From Vibrio sp. S9_S30 (lineage in GTDB: Bacteria; Pseudomonadota; Gammaproteobacteria; Enterobacterales; Vibrionaceae), in contig NZ_JAAUWT010000004.1 of assembly GCF_014694455.1 (NCBI RefSeq), positions 1-64,000 on the forward strand: a DNA stretch of 64,000 nucleotides, written 5' to 3'. Position 1 is the first letter of the stretch; every line of letters begins with the position of its first letter. Shown here one piece after another: positions 58,333 through 64,000 of the stretch. Below the pieces are notes generated by a model. That model was not told where the DNA came from. It searched no databases and saw only the letters and a list, made by a program, of their open reading frames with translations. Position numbers and translations under genes: made by a program.

Positions 58333-60402
58333 TTAAACCGCTGGGGATGCAGGTTTCGTATCGGCTTCTTTCGACGCTGGGTTAAATTCAGGGTGCTCCT
58401 GATAAACCTTGTCTAGATGAGCGCCTTCAATAGCCTCAACTTCAGAAACTTCAACGTAGTAATCTTTATTGCGTTGGAAGCTGTATACGATCCAAGACAC
58501 GATCATGCCTAGGAAGCCGACAACCACCATCCACCAGATATGCCATACAAAGGCGAAACCCATAATCAGCGAGAAGAAGCTGATTACGACACCTGCCCAA
58601 GTGTTACTTGGCATGTGGATTCGCTTATAGCGGTCAGGCTTTTGGTATGCCATTCCATGCTCTTTGCGGTAGTGGTGTTCATCTCTATCATGAATTTTTG
58701 GCAGAGTTGCAAAGTTATAGAATGGAGGTGGAGAAGAGGTTGCCCACTCAAGCGTACGACCATTCCAAGGGTCACCTGTTTCGTCCATGTTTTGCTTACG
58801 ATCGCGAATACTGATGAAGACTTGGTAGAACTGAGCGGCAATACCAGCAGCAATAATGGCAACACCGAATGCAGCAATCCAAAGTAATGGAGCCCACTCT
58901 GGGTTGTCTGTGGTATTTAAACGACGAGTCATGCCGTTAAAGCCCAGCACGTATACTGGCATAAAGGCAACGAAGAAACCGACAGTCCAAAGTGCACAAG
59001 ACACCTTGCCCCACTTCTCGTTCAGCTTGAAGCCCGTCGCTTTAGGGAACCAGTAGGTAAAGCCCGCAAAGTAGCCGAATACCGCACCACCAATGATGAC
59101 ATTGTGGAAGTGAGCGATCACGAACAAGCTGTTATGCAGAACGAAGTTAGCAGCAGGCACTGCAAGCATGACACCCGTCATACCACCAATGGTGAAGGTA
59201 ATAAGGAATGCAATGGTCCACCACATACTGGCGGTGAATTCTACACGCCCTTTGTACATGGTGAAGAGCCAGTTAAATATCTTAACTCCGGTGGGTATGG
59301 ATATGATCATGGTGGCTATTCCGAAGAAGGCGTTAACACTTGCCCCAGCCCCCATGGTAAAGAAGTGGTGTAGCCATACGATAAACGAAAGTACCATGAT
59401 GACCGCCGTCGCCCATACAAGAGACGTGTAGCCAAACAGTCGTTTGCGTGAGAACGTAGCACAGACTTCCGAGAAAATACCAAACGCAGGTAAAACCAGG
59501 ATGTACACCTCTGGGTGACCCCATGCCCAAATCAAGTTCACGTACATCATCTGGTTGCCGCCCATGTCATTGGTAAAGAAATGCGTACCAATGTAGCGGT
59601 CAAGGGTCAGAAGTGTCAGTGTGACAGTAAGAATAGGGAAGGCAACAATGATCAATGCGTTGGCACACAGTGAAGTCCATGTGAATACTGGCATTTGCAT
59701 CAGTTTCATGCCTGGAGCACGCATACGCAGGATAGTAACAACGAAGTTAACACCGGTTAGAAGCGTACCAATGCCCGAGATCTGGAGCGACCAGAGCCAA
59801 TAATCCACACCAACCCAAGGGCTGTATTCCATTCCAGAAAGCGGCGGATAAGCCAACCAACCTGTCGCAGCAAATTCACCCACAAACAAAGACAGGTTGA
59901 TTAGGATTGCACCGACAACGAATAGCCAGAAACTCAAGGAGTTTAAGAATGGGAAAGCAACGTCCCTTGCGCCAATTTGAAGCGGTACTACAACGTTCAT
60001 CAAGCCCACGACCAAAGGCATGGCCACGAAGAAAATCATGATGACGCCGTGAGCCGTAAAAATTTGGTCGTAATGCTCGGGGGGCAGATAGGAGGCGTCG
60101 ACAGTGGCCATCGCTTGCTGCGAACGCATGAGTATGGCGTCGGAGAACCCCCGAACCATCATGACTAATGCAACGATGATGTACATGACACCAATCTTTT
60201 TGTGGTCGACAGACGTTAGCCATTCAGACCACAAGTATTTCCATTTCCCCATGTAGGTAATCAAACCTAACAGACCTAGGCCACCAAGAATGGCGGCGAT
60301 CATAACGGGTAAAATCACTGGGTCAGTATACGGAATGACGTCCCAGTTTAGTTTTCCGAATATTAAATCAGGTTCGGCATGTACGTCGCCTTTATAGGCC
60401 AT
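58333..60402 (-). CDS. cyoB: Cytochrome o ubiquinol oxidase subunit I
   Basis: This 689-residue heme-copper oxidase catalytic subunit has [24 protein letters not shown] (low-spin heme His), [17 protein letters not shown] (CuB His and cross-linked Tyr), [10 protein letters not shown] (CuB His pair) and [11 protein letters not shown] (heme ligands). It reduces O2 with ubiquinol electrons and pumps protons. The ATG at 60402 has GGAG upstream and matches the family N-terminus; the frame extends upstream but is not supported. It overlaps cyoA by 11 bases. Confidence 0.96.
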   Translation of the reverse strand: MAYKGDVHAEPDLIFGKLNWDVIPYTDPVILPVMIAAILGGLGLLGLITYMGKWKYLWSEWLTSVDHKKIGVMYIIVALVMMVRGFSDAILMRSQQAMATVDASYLPPEHYDQIFTAHGVIMIFFVAMPLVVGLMNVVVPLQIGARDVAFPFLNSLSFWLFVVGAILINLSLFVGEFAATGWLAYPPLSGMEYSPWVGVDYWLWSLQISGIGTLLTGVNFVVTILRMRAPGMKLMQMPVFTWTSLCANALIIVAFPILTVTLTLLTLDRYIGTHFFTNDMGGNQMMYVNLIWAWGHPEVYILVLPAFGIFSEVCATFSRKRLFGYTSLVWATAVIMVLSFIVWLHHFFTMGAGASVNAFFGIATMIISIPTGVKIFNWLFTMYKGRVEFTASMWWTIAFLITFTIGGMTGVMLAVPAANFVLHNSLFVIAHFHNVIIGGAVFGYFAGFTYWFPKATGFKLNEKWGKVSCALWTVGFFVAFMPVYVLGFNGMTRRLNTTDNPEWAPLLWIAAFGVAIIAAGIAAQFYQVFISIRDRKQNMDETGDPWNGRTLEWATSSPPPFYNFATLPKIHDRDEHHYRKEHGMAYQKPDRYKRIHMPSNTWAGVVISFFSLIMGFAFVWHIWWMVVVGFLGMIVSWIVYSFQRNKDYYVEVSEVEAIEGAHLDKVYQEHPEFNPASKEADTKPASPAV

Positions 60403-61279
60403 TTTGAGCTCCTGAATGTTTCTCGATGATATCTTTGAATCGCAGTGGATCGACAGAAGAGTAGTAGGTGATAGGGTGGTATTTCTTGATCTGCTCTTTC
60501 GCATTCGCAGTCAAGGCGTCGTAGCTTGTGTCATTCAGCACTTGCTCAGACCGTTTTACTTTGTTCACCCATTCATCAAAACCAGGCTCGCTGACAGCAT
60601 GCGCTTTAAAGTGCATGTTCGCGAATCCGAAACCACTGTAGTTAGCCGACATTCCGCGGTAGACACCTTCTTCCGTCGCCATCAAATTAACGCGGTTTTC
60701 CATGCCAGCCATGGCGTAGATTTGGCTACCCAATTGAGGAATGAAGAACGAATTCATTGTCGTATCAGATGTGACGAGAAATTCAACAGGACGATCAATA
60801 GGGAAGGCAACTTCATTAACGGTGGCAATTTGTTGTTCAGGGTAGATGAACAACCATTTCCAATTCATGGAAACAACCTGAATTGTTAGTGGTGTCTTGT
60901 CTGACTCGATTTCACGGCGTGGATCAAGAGAGTGGGACGTTTCATAAGTAATCCAACCCAATGCCAAAATAATCAAACAAGGAACAGTCCAAACTATCAC
61001 TTCGATTTTTGTGGAATGTTCCCAGTTTGGTTTGTACTCCGCCTCTTTGTTAGAGGTGCGGTACTTGTATGGGAAATACACACACATGAACAGCACCGGA
61101 ACAATGATGATGCCCATGAGTAAAACAGAAGTGATAATCAACGATTCCTGAGCTTGACCAATGGGCCCCTTAGGATCGAATAACACCATGTTACTACCGA
61201 AAAATAGTACGCCTAATAAAATCAGCCCAACGACTGATGTTAATATTAATGCAACTTTTATGTTACATTTTATTTTCAT
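60392..61279 (-). CDS. cyoA: Cytochrome o ubiquinol oxidase subunit II, without the usual lipobox cysteine
   Basis: This 295-residue subunit has two N-terminal membrane segments and a periplasmic cupredoxin domain with [54 protein letters not shown] and [25 protein letters not shown]. No CuA ligands are present, as expected for a quinol oxidase. E. coli CyoA has the lipobox LSGCN before the LDPKG motif; here the aligned sequence is FFGSN before FDPKG, so the lipidated cysteine is replaced by serine. It is the first gene of cyoABCDE-sco-pcuAC. Confidence 0.94.
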   Translation of the reverse strand: MKIKCNIKVALILTSVVGLILLGVLFFGSNMVLFDPKGPIGQAQESLIITSVLLMGIIIVPVLFMCVYFPYKYRTSNKEAEYKPNWEHSTKIEVIVWTVPCLIILALGWITYETSHSLDPRREIESDKTPLTIQVVSMNWKWLFIYPEQQIATVNEVAFPIDRPVEFLVTSDTTMNSFFIPQLGSQIYAMAGMENRVNLMATEEGVYRGMSANYSGFGFANMHFKAHAVSEPGFDEWVNKVKRSEQVLNDTSYDALTANAKEQIKKYHPITYYSSVDPLRFKDIIEKHSGAQNGL

Positions 61280-62421
61280 TTGTCCTCCCTGGAACTCAAG
61301 ACCAGAATAAATTCAAAGACAATAATTACAGTACGCAGTGTCTAAATACGCAGAATATTCACTTCACTTTAAGAAACGGCATGCCAAAAAAACGTTGAAT
61401 AAAAACGCAAATTTCACATTAACAATATATTATCAATTGAAACAATTGCCTTACAAGATGCGGCGAAAATTAGAATTTAGAAACTAAAGCGTGAATTAAA
61501 GTACCAAATTACCAAATTAGCAAGCTTTAACTTGTTCAGAACTGTAAAATTCAATCTGTGTATAAATTACAGAAATATTAATTTCATTTTTTACAAGAAA
61601 TGAGGTGCTTCAAGACGTTGTGGAGATAATCTGTGTCGTCTTGGGAATTATATATAGCCCACTTAATAACCCTTATTTTAGCATGAGAATATCTTGTTGT
61701 TCGGGGTCACAATGAGTGTTAACCATATTTATTTAGTGGTTACTTGTATGGATTAAACCTGATGCTTTCGTGTGATTTTTATGACTTTTTCGAGACTGTC
61801 CGTAGATGAAGTTGAGCGTATATCCTGATATTTTATATGGTTTAATGTTGATTTTTTGCGTACCATTTAACCGCGTATACTGTAAGGTAATGGCTTTAAT
61901 TATGCTCAACACGGTTTATACGGACAGATATCCAAATAACCCTAGGGTACTGGGTTTAGCGATAATTAAGAGCAAAATGTATCTGCTCGACTTGCTATAT
62001 AAACCTATACTTTGTGTGTCTATTTCCCTGCTTTTTATTAAATTACTATTTGCTAAATTATTCCTTCAAGTTACTTGAAAAAGAATAATGAACGCTGTCC
62101 TCCCAGTTCATTTGCCTTCAAGGGGCCGTGAAATACATTTAACCGGATATCGTTTATAGTAAATGTAATGCAATCATATTAATGCCAGAAAATGGGCATA
62201 ATTAAATGATATAGGTATCAGAATACTTTCTAATAGACCTAAATACCTATGGCACTTTTTGTTCGGTTACATTCATTTTATTCACGCGCATTCAATCGGC
62301 TTTCATATACATTTGTCGCTCTGCCTTGTGTTTCATTTCAAGGAGGCAATGGAATACGCATTTCTAGACTATTTGAATATGAAGCCACTCAATAACGGAA
62401 CCATCAGCCAGTGAAACAGAC
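61280..62421. other. Long intergenic region (about 1.1 kb) upstream of cyoA
   Basis: It is AT-rich with no convincing gene. Visible elements are the inverted repeats CAATTG-AAA-CAATTG (61434-61448), GTTAACCA...TGGTTAC (61718-61743) and TTCAAG-TTA-CTTGAA (62065-62079). A 90-codon frame at 61806-62078 lacks a ribosome binding site and recognisable features. Confidence 0.45.
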
Positions 62422-63189
62422 TCATTCCTTTTCAACAAGGCGCTGAATGATATCGGTCAGTTTTTTGCTTACAGAGTCAAATTGCTTGTCGATAAAGAAG
62501 TGGTCACCCTCTATCAAGGTTAATTCAAAGTCCCCACAAAAGTGAGCCTGCCAGCTTGACAATGAGTCGGGTGGAATAATGCTATCCATAGTCCCGCCCA
62601 GCAATGTTACCGGAATGTTGAATTGCTCAATTGTGTTCACTTTGTGCGTTTCTGCGAGCTTAAAATCCGCCTTTAAGCTTGGCATCAGTAAAGACATCAG
62701 TTCGTCATGTTCAAGGATTTCATCTGGTGTTCCGCCCATTGCTTTTAACTTTGCTTTAAACCCTTCATCCGAAAGTCCGTGAATCGGGCTTTGGGTATTC
62801 AATTGATGCGGCGCTCTTGACGCGGCTGGAATGAAATGTGCGGGCATAGGCATCCCATGCATTTTGAGATAGCGAAGCAGCTCAAACCCAATTCGTGCTC
62901 CAAAGCTGTGTCCCCAAATGACATAAGGTTTGTCGGTTAGCGGCGCCAATGCTTCCGCCAAATCCTGAACCAAAGCCTCCATACTTTGATACGGCGTTTC
63001 AATCAGTCGGCTCCCTTTTCCTGGCAACTGTACCGCACAAATTTCGGCAGTCAGTTCCTGCAAAGAACTATAAGGAACAAAGGAGCTTATGTTGCCTCCG
63101 GCATATGGTAAACAGATTAAGCGTAAGGGGGCATTGGGCTTTGGTTTTGGAATGGCAAACCAACGATTAAGTGACGTGTTTCCGCGCAT
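62422..63189 (-). CDS. Type II thioesterase (alpha/beta hydrolase, GrsT-like)
   Basis: This 255-residue hydrolase resembles the proofreading thioesterases of nonribosomal peptide and polyketide assembly lines: RLICLPYAGGNISSFVPYSSL, VQLPGKGSRLIETPYQSME, the nucleophile motif IWGHSFGARIGFELLRYL (GHSFG) and the C-terminal GDHFFIDKQ catalytic His. No synthetase gene lies in this window, so the partner pathway (for example a siderophore) is unknown. The ATG at 63189 follows AAAGGA; a TTG at 63195 is less likely. Confidence 0.87.
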   Translation of the reverse strand: MRGNTSLNRWFAIPKPKPNAPLRLICLPYAGGNISSFVPYSSLQELTAEICAVQLPGKGSRLIETPYQSMEALVQDLAEALAPLTDKPYVIWGHSFGARIGFELLRYLKMHGMPMPAHFIPAASRAPHQLNTQSPIHGLSDEGFKAKLKAMGGTPDEILEHDELMSLLMPSLKADFKLAETHKVNTIEQFNIPVTLLGGTMDSIIPPDSLSSWQAHFCGDFELTLIEGDHFFIDKQFDSVSKKLTDIIQRLVEKE

Positions 63190-63469
63190 GTTCAATCCTT
63201 TATTGTCAGAAGGCTAGGAGAATAGCGAGGAATGTTAAGAATGGATACCTTTGTTTCATTTTGGGGATAACCGCATTCAATTAAACACATTGCTCCGTTC
63301 TGAGGTGAGAGTGGCTGCGTCAGCCAATGTCGAAAGGGCTCATGGTAATCATGGGTCTCACGTTAACAATACGCTTCACGTTAATCAGGCAGGGAGTAGC
63401 GTATGCTCACTTCTTTTTGTATAGTCGCGCCAGCCTCAGAGTAGGAAGAAAAATAAAATGGAGAGGTAA

Positions 63470-64000
63470 ATGTTTGAAATAGTGACAAAACGCCTAATGT
63501 TAAGGGACTTTGAGGCGAGTGATGTTTCCTCGTACATTAAGTTGACTCAAGACTCAAAATATCAGCGCTTTTATGATGAAGACGATTGTTCTATCGAAAA
63601 GGCTGAGTTTTTGGTGAACCTGTTTATTGAGCAGGCATCCGAATTACCACGAAGTAAATATCAGCTCGCCATTGTTTTGCAGCAAACAGGAGAAGTGATT
63701 GGTACGTGTGGCATTAGGTTAGAAGCCAATCAACAAGCCTCTATGGGGTGTGGTTTAGCGCGCGAGTTTCAGGGGGCTGGATACGCGCAAGAAGCGGCAG
63801 AAGCGATAGCCGAATTTGGGTTTGAAAAGCTGGCGGTTCATCGGTTGTATGCCGAAACGATTGGTGTCAATAAAGCCGCGATGGCGATGTGTCGCCAATT
63901 TGGAATGAGAAAGGAAGCTCAGTTTGTTGAACACCGATACTTTAAAGCGCGTTGGTGGGATACGGTTATCTACGCTATGTTACGTTCTGAATGGGAAAAG
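63470..64000 (+). CDS. GNAT family N-acetyltransferase (3' end outside window)
   Basis: An open frame from ATG 63470 (GGAGAGG upstream) runs through the window end for 177 codons without a stop. It matches RimJ/RimL-type GNAT acetyltransferases: FEIVTKRLMLRDFEASDVSSYIKLT at the start, the acetyl-CoA region GCGLAREFQGAGYAQEAAEAIAEFGFEKL, and HRLYAETIGVNKAAMAMCRQFGMRKEAQF. It probably acetylates an amine on a protein N-terminus or small molecule; the substrate is unknown. Only a short C-terminal tail appears missing. Confidence 0.9.
   Translation, partial: MFEIVTKRLMLRDFEASDVSSYIKLTQDSKYQRFYDEDDCSIEKAEFLVNLFIEQASELPRSKYQLAIVLQQTGEVIGTCGIRLEANQQASMGCGLAREFQGAGYAQEAAEAIAEFGFEKLAVHRLYAETIGVNKAAMAMCRQFGMRKEAQFVEHRYFKARWWDTVIYAMLRSEWEK

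Noticed and set aside
61806..62078. 90-codon frame upstream of cyoA
   Set aside because: No ribosome binding site; hydrophobicity is explained by AT-rich codons; no family resemblance.

Overview
The window reads as a chromosomal segment of a marine gammaproteobacterium of the Vibrionaceae, most likely Vibrio or a close relative. The grounds are gene content and synteny: alaE, ygiQ, metR/metE with MetJ boxes, a GH19 chitinase, a vibriolysin-type M4 protease with a GlyGly-CTERM tail, DUF2913, radD-rsuA-bcr, tesB-ybaY-atl-ffs, nhaA and a cyoABCDE operon. No phage, CRISPR array or conjugative element was seen. The only mobile element is the right end of an IS66-family insertion sequence cut by the left edge. 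No rRNA operon is present; the RNA genes are one tRNA-Ser(GGA) and the 4.5S SRP RNA.

Layout: 0-2 kb holds the IS66 remnant, alaE, tRNA-Ser and a D-cysteine desulfhydrase/ACC-deaminase-like PLP enzyme. 2.4-7 kb holds a PMT-type glycosyltransferase with a GtrA partner, a strongly primed small ORF, and a secreted protein of unknown role that carries the catalytic signature of the agmatine/peptidyl-arginine deiminase superfamily. 7-13 kb holds ygiQ, a PAS/degenerate-GGDEF/EAL/CBS phosphodiesterase, an orphan DmsC-like membrane protein and DUF4250. 13-17 kb is the divergent metR/metE pair. 17-26 kb holds DUF1289, the chitinase, rplY, a GT2-DedA pair and the 1361-residue M4 protease. 26-31 kb holds a large Cys/Met-metabolism PLP enzyme divergent from an Lrp regulator, followed by a PepSY/response regulator/PhoQ-like kinase operon. 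31-38 kb holds radD, rsuA, bcr, DUF2913 and an SDR/DUF2867 protein. 38-45 kb holds a MATE pump, an AttEFGH-like ABC/FtsX/AttH operon and nhaA. 45-50 kb holds a second Lrp/PLP sulfur-enzyme pair, tesB, ybaY, a 21-copy heptanucleotide tandem repeat and an alkyltransferase-like protein. 50-55 kb holds a periplasmic-sensor diguanylate cyclase, ffs and a secreted calcium-repeat protein. 55-61 kb is the cyoABCDE operon with SCO and PCuAC copper chaperones. 61-64 kb holds a type II thioesterase and a GNAT acetyltransferase cut by the right edge.

Themes: sulfur amino-acid metabolism recurs (D-Cys desulfhydrase-like enzyme, metE/metR, and two separate Lrp-family regulators each divergent from a PLP sulfur enzyme). 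Extracellular polymer and protein degradation is represented by the chitinase and M4 protease, and c-di-GMP turnover by one apparent PDE and one apparent DGC. The most novel-looking element is the predicted secreted arginine-deiminase-fold protein at 5007-6803 with its small upstream ORF. All calls are from reading the sequence; no database search was possible.
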